Assembly: GCA_003452695.1 (NCBI GenBank)
Contig: DMNP01000117.1
Span: 5,868-12,730, forward strand
Reading direction: 5' to 3'
Length of the DNA: 6,863 nt
Source of the DNA: Eggerthellaceae bacterium
Lineage (GTDB): Bacteria; Actinomycetota; Coriobacteriia; Coriobacteriales; Eggerthellaceae
Below the pieces are notes generated by a model, which was not told where the DNA came from, did no database searches, and saw nothing but the letters and a program-made list of their open reading frames with translations. The translations under genes were made by a program, and so were the position numbers. Shown in pieces: positions 1-5,847 of the stretch; the stretch's first letter is position 1; each line of letters opens with the position of its first letter.

Positions 1-2600
1 GGGCGGGCGTCGGCGGGCGCTGCCGCCATCCCCGCAAGGTCGGCCCGCAAGGGCTGCACGCGCGTGAAGATGTCGCGGTTGCTGAGCAGGGCGCGCACTT
101 CGTCGTCGGCCATCAGTTCCAGCGATGCGCTGTGGCTCAGGCTGTCGCGCACGAATTCGACGACGATAACATAGGTCACTATCAGCAGGAACCATACCAG
201 CCATGCGGAAAGAACGATTACCTTGTCCACGCCGAGCACAAGCATGACCGGCGTGAACACAATTGGCACCGCCACGCCCACGAACGCAGACATCTGGATA
301 AGCAGCCGATAGTGCTGCGCGAACCATCCAACGCGCGATTCCAGCGCCCTGCGATAGTCGCTATCGTTCGAAAGCACGCGCACCACCTGGGACAAAGGCC
401 ATCGACGCGCCGGCAGATCCACCGATTCGCCCACGATCATGTCGCTTTCCCCTATTTCACGCGCAAGCATGCGATTCAGGTTCGCCAGCAAAGGACGCAG
501 AAGGGATCCCATAAGCGCGAACGCCACGAGGAAACCCGCCAGAACGCCGATGCACGAAATCCAAGTGCTTCCATAGAAGCCCCCGATGGTCTCGCGGATG
601 GCGTTAATGCCATAGGTGAAGGGGAAAAGCGCATAGACACCTCGGAAGAAATCGGGGGTCATTTCGATGGGATACAGGCCCGAAGCTCCGGGAATCTGAA
701 CGAACACGAGGATGACGCATATCGCCTTGCCGATATGCTGGAAGAACGTGGAAAGCGTGAACTGTATGGCCAAATAGGCAAGCGAGGCCATTATGGCGGT
801 CGCGTAGAAGGCCACGACGCTTGCAATCTGCACGCCCATGACCATGCAGCCCGTGCAGCACACGGCCGCCTGGATGCACGCGATGGGCGCGAGCAACAGA
901 AAACGCCCGAAATAGCGCTGGGCAATCGACAGGCCCTCGATTCCCTCGTCGTCGACTTCAAGCCGAATTATGACCATGAGCATGAACACGCCGATCCACA
1001 GCGTCAGGTTTATGAACAGCGGCGCCATGGCTGAACCATATGCGTTCAGCGGATAGAGCTGCTCGGTCTGAAGCTGGGTCGGCGACATCATGAAGTCGGC
1101 AACCGCCGAAGCATCCACGCTCTTTCCGTCCAGCACACGGGAAAGCGCGTCGGACACGCTCAGCGCCGAGACGTCGGTGATCAGCGCGTCGAAGTCGCCT
1201 TCGAGCGACACCAGCTTCTTGGAGGTGTCTCCGATTGCCTCGGAAGCCAGCTCCAAGCTATCGGAGAGCTTGTCCACCGCATCGATCGCCTGCTGCGACA
1301 GTATGTCCTGACGCGCGATGCTGGCCTCCAAGCTGGACGTGGAAGTAGCGATGGCCGCGAGCGCCGAGCTGATGGTCGGGACGGACGTGGTGCGCACCAG
1401 CTGGCGGAAGCTATCGGCCGCCCCGACCGTAAGCTGCACGCGGGAATCGACTCCGCGCGATGCATCCTGCAGACCCGTCGCGCAGGCATCCAGGTCTGCC
1501 GAAAGCGCCTTCAGGCCCTTCAGCTCCGCACCGAGCGCCTCGTTGGCCGTCCTAGCGCGTTCGAGCGTTTGGTCGACGGCGGACACGCCCGACGGACTGG
1601 GAAGGACATCCCGCGCGCGCTGCAATAGGTCGACGATGCCTGCCAGTTCGCGCTGAGTTGCCTCCGCACGCACGAGCGCTGCATCGGCCTGGCCTTTTGC
1701 AGCAGCAATGGCTTGCGTGTCCTGGGCGATAAGGGAGTTCGCCTTCGTCGAGAAACCCGAAACCGTTGCCGACGTCGCATCGAGCGTCGTGCTGGCGCGT
1801 GTGGAAAAATCCACGAGCAGGGTGTTCGCGTTGCCCGCAAGCAGCGACACGGTGCCGATGCCGTCGGCGAACCCTTCGATTGTCGCCCGTATGCCCGGAA
1901 GGCCGTCCTTTGCCCGGCCCACGCTGTCCCGCGCGGCCCGCAGCGATCCTGACAAGCCCGCCAGGGCAACGCGCGTTTCGTCCACTTTGGCCCGCGCGTC
2001 GGTCAGGCGGCCAAGGGCATTCGCTTTCGCCTGGCCAAGTGCCAGCTCGGATTCGCCGAGCGCTTCCTTCAGCGCCCCGGCAACCGTTTCGCTGACTGTC
2101 GACACGAACGTCTCGTTAATCATGGAATCGAGCGTGTTCGCACCGGTGTCGGTAATCTTGGGGGCAACGGGGCCGATCTTCTCGTTCACGTAGTATTCAA
2201 TCTGCGGGCGGACCAAATCTCCCGTGGCCAGCGATGCGACGTTCGCGCTGAAATCGCGGGGAATGACGAGCGCCGCATAGGCCGAGCCCGACCGCACTGC
2301 CTCATCCGCCTGCGCCCGGTCCACGAACTGCCAGTCCAGCTGATGATTCTCGCGCAAGGCATCTTCGATGGCCTGTCCAAGCGCCAGGTGCCCGGCCAAT
2401 TCGCTTTCCGCGCCCTCGTCCTCGTTCGCCACGCAAACGCGCAACGACCCCGTGTTTTCGTAGGGATTCCAGAATCCCGCAACGTTGAACCACGTGTACA
2501 GCGACGGCAGCACGCACAGGAACACGACGACGAGCAGAGCCGCCGGCGCCTTCAGCAGACGCACAATATCGCGTCTCCAAACGCGCAAGACATTCCTCAC
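1..2600 (-). CDS. YhgE/Pip-family multi-pass membrane protein (3' end outside window)
   Basis: An uninterrupted frame of 866 codons runs from a GTG at 2600-2598 off the left edge. The GTG is chosen because GGAGGT sits 10 nt upstream and because the N-terminus (RNVLRVWRRDIVRLLKAPAA, then a hydrophobic helix at about residues 20-37 ending PSLYTWFNV) is the classic YhgE/Pip start. Residues ~38-140 match the extracytoplasmic N-terminal Pip domain (GFWNPYENTGSLRV; IPRDF near 114; YYVNEKIGP near 135). Residues ~150-500 are Ala/Ser/Leu-rich and probably form long helices or coiled coil outside the membrane. Five more membrane segments follow at about 528-547, 567-590, 595-615, 622-641 and 680-702, the ABC-2-like C-terminal Pip domain. 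Two further segments (about 766-789 and 794-814) and a charged tail extend past it. Family members include the Lactococcus phage infection protein Pip and are related to EsaA of type VII secretion. The true transport or receptor role here is unknown. Family call is firm, function is not. Confidence 0.93.
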   Translation of the reverse strand, partial: MRNVLRVWRRDIVRLLKAPAALLVVVFLCVLPSLYTWFNVAGFWNPYENTGSLRVCVANEDEGAESELAGHLALGQAIEDALRENHQLDWQFVDRAQADEAVRSGSAYAALVIPRDFSANVASLATGDLVRPQIEYYVNEKIGPVAPKITDTGANTLDSMINETFVSTVSETVAGALKEALGESELALGQAKANALGRLTDARAKVDETRVALAGLSGSLRAARDSVGRAKDGLPGIRATIEGFADGIGTVSLLAGNANTLLVDFSTRASTTLDATSATVSGFSTKANSLIAQDTQAIAAAKGQADAALVRAEATQRELAGIVDLLQRARDVLPSPSGVSAVDQTLERARTANEALGAELKGLKALSADLDACATGLQDASRGVDSRVQLTVGAADSFRQLVRTTSVPTISSALAAIATSTSSLEASIARQDILSQQAIDAVDKLSDSLELASEAIGDTSKKLVSLEGDFDALITDVSALSVSDALSRVLDGKSVDASAVADFMMSPTQLQTEQLYPLNAYGSAMAPLFINLTLWIGVFMLMVIIRLEVDDEGIEGLSIAQRYFGRFLLLAPIACIQAAVCCTGCMVMGVQIASVVAFYATAIMASLAYLAIQFTLSTFFQHIGKAICVILVFVQIPGASGLYPIEMTPDFFRGVYALFPFTYGINAIRETIGGFYGSTWISCIGVLAGFLVAFALMGSLLRPLLANLNRMLAREIGESDMIVGESVDLPARRWPLSQVVRVLSNDSDYRRALESRVGWFAQHYRLLIQMSAFVGVAVPIVFTPVMLVLGVDKVIVLSAWLVWFLLIVTYVIVVEFVRDSLSHSASLELMADDEVRALLSNRDIFTRVQPLRADLAGMAAAPADAR

Positions 2601-2610
2601 GTTGCCCGAT

Positions 2611-2616
2611 ACCTCC
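2611..2616 (-). promoter_or_regulatory. Ribosome binding site of the YhgE/Pip gene
   Basis: The minus strand reads GGAGGT, followed by 10 nt and then GTG. It fixes the start at a GTG rather than at any ATG in this frame. Confidence 0.8.
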
Positions 2617-2639
2617 GCACCGCACATTGTCCGATAATG

Positions 2640-2659
2640 AAAAAGGCGGCGACACCGCC
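2640..2659 (-). terminator. Hairpin plus T5 in the YhgE/Pip leader (possible attenuator)
   Basis: On the minus strand GGCGG-TGTCG-CCGCC (2659-2645) is directly followed by TTTTT (2644-2640). This is a short Rho-independent terminator shape, placed about 40 nt before the YhgE/Pip GTG and downstream of its candidate promoter. It could end an upstream minus-strand transcript or act as an attenuator within the leader. The stem is only 5 bp, so strength is uncertain. Confidence 0.5.
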
Positions 2660-2662
2660 ATT

Positions 2663-2702
2663 CGAACGAAGGCCGCATCGCCAGCTTTTCGTCGTTCGTT
2701 CG
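2663..2702 (-). repeat. Inverted repeat at the start of the YhgE/Pip leader
   Basis: Perfect 8-bp arms CGAACGAA (2663-2670) and TTCGTTCG (2695-2702) are separated by 24 nt. They lie just downstream of the candidate -10 box and upstream of the terminator-like hairpin. The repeat could be an operator overlapping the transcription start, or the first stem of a regulatory leader RNA. The GTTC/GAAC-rich arms partly reflect short tandem repetition of GTTC. Confidence 0.5.
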
Positions 2703-2709
2703 TGGGTCG

Positions 2710-2718
2710 ATACTACCA
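2710..2718 (-). promoter_or_regulatory. Candidate extended -10 promoter of the YhgE/Pip gene
   Basis: The minus strand reads TGG-TAGTAT, an extended -10 (TGn) with a 4-of-6 match to TATAAT and no convincing -35 box. It would start transcription near 2703, giving a leader of about 100 nt that contains the inverted repeat and the T5 hairpin. Confidence 0.35.
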
Positions 2719-2828
2719 CACCAACGGAAACCCGCGCAGGCCAAAGCGGAAGGTGTGCGAGTTCCACGCTACTGGCGTAGTTCACACGCCCCTCTTGCTC
2801 GACCGCCCGGCAGGCTGCATCGAGTGAA

Positions 2829-2871
2829 CCTACTGGCAGTATCGCGGCCGCGGCCCTTCGGCACCAGTAGG
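2829..2871. repeat. Inverted repeat with CCTACTGG/CCAGTAGG arms
   Basis: Perfect 8-bp arms CCTACTGG (2829-2836) and CCAGTAGG (2864-2871) enclose 27 nt. That loop includes the 10-bp palindrome CGCGGCCGCG (2843-2852). The right arm abuts the 33-bp tandem array, whose first units carry the related motif CCAGTGGG. A further related motif, CTAC-TGGC-GTAG, lies at 2769-2780. No T-run follows on either strand, so this is not an ordinary terminator. Confidence 0.6.
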
Positions 2872-2873
2872 TG

Positions 2874-3009
2874 AATCGCAGCCGCGGCGTGCGACGCCAG
2901 TGGGCGGATCGCAGCCGTGATGTTCGACGCCAGTGGGCGGATCGCAGCCGTGATGTGCGACGCCTTGATGAATTGATCGCAGCCGTGACGTGCGACGTCT
3001 TGATGGGTG
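2874..3009. repeat. Tandem array of four 33-35 bp units
   Basis: Units start at 2874, 2907, 2940 and 2975, giving periods of 33, 33 and 35 bp. Each begins [G/A]ATCGCAGCCG and continues with a small dyad around a (G/T)CG loop. The dyad is GGCGT-GCG-ACGCC in unit 1 and GACGT-GCG-ACGTC in unit 4; units 2 and 3 have imperfect versions (GATGT...ACGCC). Units 1 and 2 end in CAGTGGGCG, whereas units 3 and 4 end in TTGATG-containing variants. The units are contiguous with no unique spacers, so this is not CRISPR. It resembles an iteron or a palindromic intergenic repeat, but the function is unknown. Confidence 0.8.
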
Positions 3010-3031
3010 GATAGTCTAGCTACCACCCATC
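3002..3031. repeat. 12-bp hairpin at the end of the tandem array
   Basis: GATGGGTGG (3002-3010) pairs perfectly with CCACCCATC (3023-3031). After one bulged A (3011), TAG (3012-3014) pairs with CTA (3020-3022), leaving a 5-nt loop TCTAG. The stem is thus 12 bp with one bulge. No T-run follows on either strand. It overlaps the last unit of the 33-35 bp array. Confidence 0.75.
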
Positions 3032-3100
3032 GGAAGCGGGCCGTATTCACCGAGCCGCTTCGTATTACCTTCATGAACCGGGAACGACGGCCTAGCAAAG

Positions 3101-3410
3101 CCCTATTATGCCCTTGCCGTCTCGAACGCCCCTGCCCGCTGCGAGCCCCCGCAGATTAGAACGATGGCACCGACTTCCCAAACCGGCGAGCAGCATAACA
3201 GGGCCCTATTATGCCTTTCCCGCCGCGAGCGCCCCTTCCAAAAGCCAGTTTCCTCAGATAGGGGCTATGGGGAACAGCCTTCTAGATTAGCGAGCAGCCA
3301 AATAGGACCCTATTAGGCCCTTCCTGCTGCGAGCGTGCCAGCCCGCTGCGGGTTTCCGCAGATCGGGGCGCTGGCGGACGGCCTCCTGAAACCGAGGCCG
3401 GCATAACGGA
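3101..3410. repeat. Three degenerate ~103 bp tandem units with inverted ends
   Basis: Units run 3101-3203, 3204-3307 and 3308-3410 (103, 104 and 103 bp). Each opens with CCCTATTA(T/G)GCC and closes with a GCATAAC-AGGG-like end (GCCAAATAGGA in the middle unit), so the ends of a unit are inverted repeats of each other. In unit 1, 10 of 11 positions pair between start and end. Shared internal blocks include GCTGCGAGC, then CAGAT followed by a purine-rich G block and TGG, then CGAG(G/C)(C/A). Units 1 and 3 also hold a small stem around CTGCG...CGCAG, which is perfect in unit 3 (CTGCGG-GTTT-CCGCAG). No coding pattern is shared. This is a tandem cluster of an intergenic repeat, possibly MITE- or REP-like. 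Confidence 0.75.
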
Positions 3411-3516
3411 CCAAACGAAGGGCGGGCGCTTGGTTTTTGGCCACGAGAGACGGCGCCCCGCAGAGCGGGCACACCGATTGCGCAGGCCGATACTGCAAAG
3501 CCCCCGTTCACCCCAT

Positions 3517-4887
3517 TTAACCGACGCGCACGTTCCAGGCCGCTCGAATTTGGATTTTGAACGACACGGATTTGCTCATGGGGCGATAGGTGTCGTCGCC
3601 TTTTGCGGTCACTTTAATCCTCACGGTGTAGACCCCCCGCTTCGTTTTGCGAGGAATGACTAACTTCCCGGACGTAGCGATCACCTTGAATCGCTTGGAT
3701 GCTTTCTGGGAACTTGCGTTCTTGAACGAGAGGGCGCCCCGGGCCTTTTTCACCACGAGCATCTTCGATCTGGCCACAGTCGTCGGGCCGTTCTTCTTGC
3801 ATGATGCCCTGACCAGTTTGCTCTTGGCTTTTACCACAAGCGTGTTCTTCATCTCCCAATGAGCATAGAGCACGGCGCCGCTTTTTGGAGTGGTCGCATT
3901 TTCCTCGGTCACTCGCAATCCTCCCGTTGGGGCCGTGTACCAGCCGAGAAACTTCGCGCCGGCGCGGGTGGGCGTGGGGAGCAATCTGGTCTTCTGCCCG
4001 TTTGGGGTCGGATTGCTTTTCAGGGCGATTTTCTTAACCGTGCATGTTCCTCCGTTGGCATCGAGGCCCACTCCACAGATGGTGCTTGCATCCACCGGTA
4101 TCGGCCAATAGCATGCATCGCCCCTGCAGCATTCGATGTAATCGGTCTTAAACCATTTGGCGGCTTCCTTGTTGTCCATAAGGAAGAAGTAGTCGGATGC
4201 CGGGATGTCGTCATCGCCGACTACTGCGGAAGGTCCGCCTGCGCTCGTGGTTGCATCCATATAACGCCATTCCCCGTTCACGTGGACTGCATTCCACACA
4301 TGGCTGCCCCCTGCACGCAGGTAGCCGCGCAGTACGACGCACGGGACTCCCACGTGCTGCAGCATCAACTCGCTCAATTGCGCGTATCCATAGCAGATGG
4401 CTTTTCTATCGCGCCACACGTAATAGGGATTGGCGCCAAGCTGGTCGGGCAGGCCTTCGTATTTCGGAAAGTCGCCGTAATGCACGTTCTGGATTATCCA
4501 GGTATATATGGCCTTTGCTTTCGATTCGGGGTTGGAAAGCCCGGAAACGAGTTCATCGGCTTTCTTCTCGATTGCGCCGAGGTATGCCGAGCGTCCTGCG
4601 AAACCCATCGTATTTGCCTTGCCCGTGTTCGTGTAATCGGATGGGTCGTAGGAGCTGCTCAGGATTTTCATGGCCAAGGCGTTGTTGCCCGTTACGAATT
4701 CGTTTTCGAAGTTGTAGAACTGCGAGGAAATCGTGACGGTGCCCACATCGTTGCTCGAAATGGCCGGATACGTCGAAAGCGCCTTGGCGAAAGCCTGTTG
4801 CTGCGGGCCCTGTGCAACAGCAGCCGTTATCGCGAGCAGCGTGATAACGCAAGGAAGGATTAGAAGTCTTCGCATTGCGCTATTCAT
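3517..4887 (-). CDS. Secreted transglutaminase-like protein with InlB-type B-repeat
   Basis: 456 residues from ATG at 4887, chosen because AAGAGG lies 10 nt upstream and the Sec signal peptide begins there (MNSAMRRLLIL..., hydrophobic 8-24, likely cleavage after AVA at 25). A TTG 12 codons upstream is also in frame. Residues ~105-235 form a transglutaminase/protease-like core: nucleophile Cys165 in AICYGYAQL, His196 in SHVWNAV and Asp211 in YMDAT make the complete triad. Cysteines 253, 254, 259, 271 and 282 follow. Residues ~273-344 match the InlB B-repeat/Listeria-Bacteroides repeat (LDANGGT...LGWYTAPTGG...LYAHW). Residues ~348-450 are a Lys-rich all-beta region typical of secreted actinobacterial and clostridial proteins. 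No LPXTG anchor is visible. It should act outside the cell, as a protein crosslinker or cysteine protease/amidase; the substrate is unknown. It lies 55 bp downstream of the SGNH gene on the same strand. GC is lower than in neighbours. Confidence 0.9.
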   Translation of the reverse strand: MNSAMRRLLILPCVITLLAITAAVAQGPQQQAFAKALSTYPAISSNDVGTVTISSQFYNFENEFVTGNNALAMKILSSSYDPSDYTNTGKANTMGFAGRSAYLGAIEKKADELVSGLSNPESKAKAIYTWIIQNVHYGDFPKYEGLPDQLGANPYYVWRDRKAICYGYAQLSELMLQHVGVPCVVLRGYLRAGGSHVWNAVHVNGEWRYMDATTSAGGPSAVVGDDDIPASDYFFLMDNKEAAKWFKTDYIECCRGDACYWPIPVDASTICGVGLDANGGTCTVKKIALKSNPTPNGQKTRLLPTPTRAGAKFLGWYTAPTGGLRVTEENATTPKSGAVLYAHWEMKNTLVVKAKSKLVRASCKKNGPTTVARSKMLVVKKARGALSFKNASSQKASKRFKVIATSGKLVIPRKTKRGVYTVRIKVTAKGDDTYRPMSKSVSFKIQIRAAWNVRVG

Positions 4888-4897
4888 TCTTGCATCG

Positions 4898-4903
4898 CCT
4901 CTT
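4898..4903 (-). promoter_or_regulatory. Ribosome binding site of the transglutaminase-like gene
   Basis: The minus strand reads AAGAGG, 10 nt before ATG at 4887. It supports that ATG over the in-frame TTG at 4923, which has no comparable site. Confidence 0.55.
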
Positions 4904-4942
4904 TCGCTGGATTGAACATGCAATCGGGAGAAGCCCGCTTCC

Positions 4943-5791
4943 TTACCCGCGGGGGAACGCGGCGTTCACGGCGTCGGCTATGGCACGATGGCCTTCCTCG
5001 TTCGGGTGAAGGTCGTCGGGGAACCAGTCGGGGTGGTCTTCTGTCAGGGCGTACAGGTCGATGAAACGGGCGTCTTTCTCGGCGGCCACGGCGCCGACGG
5101 CAGAGCGCACTTGCCCGCCGATGCGTTCTTCGCCGGTGCGCGCGACGGAATCGGGGTATTCGTAGAAGGTGCACGGCGGAGCCATGAGCACCACTTGCAC
5201 GGCGGGATTACTTGCGCGCAGTTCGTCGACCAGCGCGGCCAGCTGGTCGCGGTAGCGCCCTTCGTCCCAGTTGCCCGCAAAGGCATCGTTTGTTCCCAGC
5301 ATGATGATGGCTACGGCGGGACGCAGGTCCTTCGCGCGCTGCACATTGCCCGTGGAACGATAGGGAAACGGCCCGTCGTCGAGCAGCGTTGCGCCCGGAA
5401 CCCCCAGGTTTGCAACGCTCCAAGAGCCGCCCAGCAGTTGCTGCAGCAGGGCCGGCCACGCATCGGCTTCGGGATGCGCAAGGCCGCTTCCATAGGTAAT
5501 GCTGTCACCCACGCACGCGACCGCGCGGGCGGTGCCGTCGGTCAACCGGCCGTCGTTCAGCTGATCGTCTGCGTCTGCGCCTGTGCCTGCAGCCGTGCCC
5601 GCGGCCGTGCTCGCAGTCGTGCTCGCGGCCGTACTCGCAGCGGGGCGGGAGGGATCTCCGCCAGCCACAGTGCCAGTGCTTCCGGTGTTGCCCGCCTGCT
5701 GCGGAGCGCATGACACCAGCACCGCCCCCGCAGCAAGAAGCGCGCACGCCACCAGCGTGAACGCAACGAATATGTTCCTCGTTCGCGCCAT
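4943..5791 (-). CDS. SGNH/GDSL-family hydrolase lipoprotein
   Basis: 282 residues from ATG at 5791. An in-frame ATG two codons upstream (5797) and a longer extension to 5866 exist, but the signal peptide begins at MARTRNIFVAF. It is a lipoprotein signal with lipobox L25-V26-S27-C28, so the mature protein is tethered to the outer face of the membrane. Residues ~35-85 are a low-complexity linker that includes five A/T-A-S/G-T repeats (51-70). The SGNH fold follows with all blocks intact: block I VGDSITYG with Ser97, block II Gly130 in NLGVPGA, block III GTND 166-169 with Asn168, and block V DDLHP with Asp259 and His262. Such enzymes are esterases, lipases or carbohydrate O-deacetylases; GDSIT plus DDLHPN is common in envelope or polysaccharide esterases. 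It is the upstream gene of a probable two-gene unit with the secreted transglutaminase-like protein. The exact substrate cannot be told. Confidence 0.93.
   Translation of the reverse strand: MARTRNIFVAFTLVACALLAAGAVLVSCAPQQAGNTGSTGTVAGGDPSRPAASTAASTTASTAAGTAAGTGADADDQLNDGRLTDGTARAVACVGDSITYGSGLAHPEADAWPALLQQLLGGSWSVANLGVPGATLLDDGPFPYRSTGNVQRAKDLRPAVAIIMLGTNDAFAGNWDEGRYRDQLAALVDELRASNPAVQVVLMAPPCTFYEYPDSVARTGEERIGGQVRSAVGAVAAEKDARFIDLYALTEDHPDWFPDDLHPNEEGHRAIADAVNAAFPRG
5582..5641 (-). repeat. Five 12-bp coding repeats in the lipoprotein linker
   Basis: Five contiguous 12-bp units encode AAST, AAST, TAST, AAGT and AAGT (residues 51-70). The units differ by a few substitutions. The 12-bp length keeps any copy-number change in frame, so linker length could vary between strains. 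Confidence 0.75.
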
Positions 5792-5797
5792 GTGCAT

Positions 5798-5826
5798 AGT
5801 ATAGCGAACGTCAGCCGCATTGCCGG
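5798..5826 (-). promoter_or_regulatory. Candidate promoter of the SGNH-transglutaminase unit, leaderless start
   Basis: The minus strand reads TATACT (5803-5798), a 5-of-6 match to the -10 consensus, then ATGCAC and then the ATG of the lipoprotein. The first transcribed base would be at or next to the A of that ATG. No ribosome site is present upstream. At a 17-bp spacing the -35 position reads CCGGCA (5826-5821), only 3 of 6. This fits a leaderless mRNA. Confidence 0.45.
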
Positions 5827-5844
5827 CCGCGGACTGTCGCGGCC
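5825..5844. repeat. 7-bp dyad in the lipoprotein-eno divergent region
   Basis: GGCCGCG (5825-5831) and CGCGGCC (5838-5844) flank a 6-nt centre, GACTGT. It lies at about -34 to -53 relative to the predicted lipoprotein transcription start, where an activator or repressor site would fit. GC-rich dyads also arise by chance in such DNA. Confidence 0.45.
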
Positions 5845-5847
5845 ATG

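Larger units (their letters stand above)
2719..3516. other. Gene-free repeat-rich intergenic region
   Basis: No convincing gene lies between the YhgE/Pip leader and the transglutaminase stop codon. Short open frames here lack ribosome sites and recognisable protein features. The stretch holds an inverted repeat (2829-2871), a four-copy 33-35 bp tandem array (2874-3009), a 12-bp hairpin (3002-3031) and three ~103 bp degenerate repeats (3101-3410). The last 105 bp (3411-3516), just downstream of the transglutaminase gene, contain small GC-rich dyads (for example CCCGC-TCT-GCGGG on the minus strand) but no T-run, so no clear terminator is seen for that gene. Confidence 0.7.

Noticed and set aside
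132..1034. 300-codon plus-strand open frame, His/Arg/Asp-rich
   Set aside because: Lies antisense to the YhgE/Pip gene, has no ribosome site or recognisable domain, and its odd composition is what the complement of a GC-rich membrane gene gives.
2874..3009. Possible CRISPR array
   Set aside because: Units are contiguous with near-identical tails and no unique 30-bp spacers, and no cas gene is nearby.
2769..3098. 109-codon minus-strand frame with an 11-residue repeat (ITAAIRPLA)
   Set aside because: The repeat is only the 33-bp DNA array read in frame; the 35-bp periods break it, and there is no ribosome site.
3424..3475. Possible terminator for the transglutaminase-like gene
   Set aside because: GC dyads exist (GGGCGC/GCGCCC and CCCGC-TCT-GCGGG), but none is followed by a T-run on the minus strand.
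3313..3498. Minus-strand frame with a CPLCGA motif like a zinc ribbon
   Set aside because: Only one proper Cys pair, low-complexity remainder, overlaps the 103-bp repeats, and no ribosome site; judged chance.
3859..4863. 334-codon plus-strand open frame
   Set aside because: Antisense to the transglutaminase-like gene, whose catalytic motifs, B-repeat and signal peptide make the minus strand clearly the coding one.
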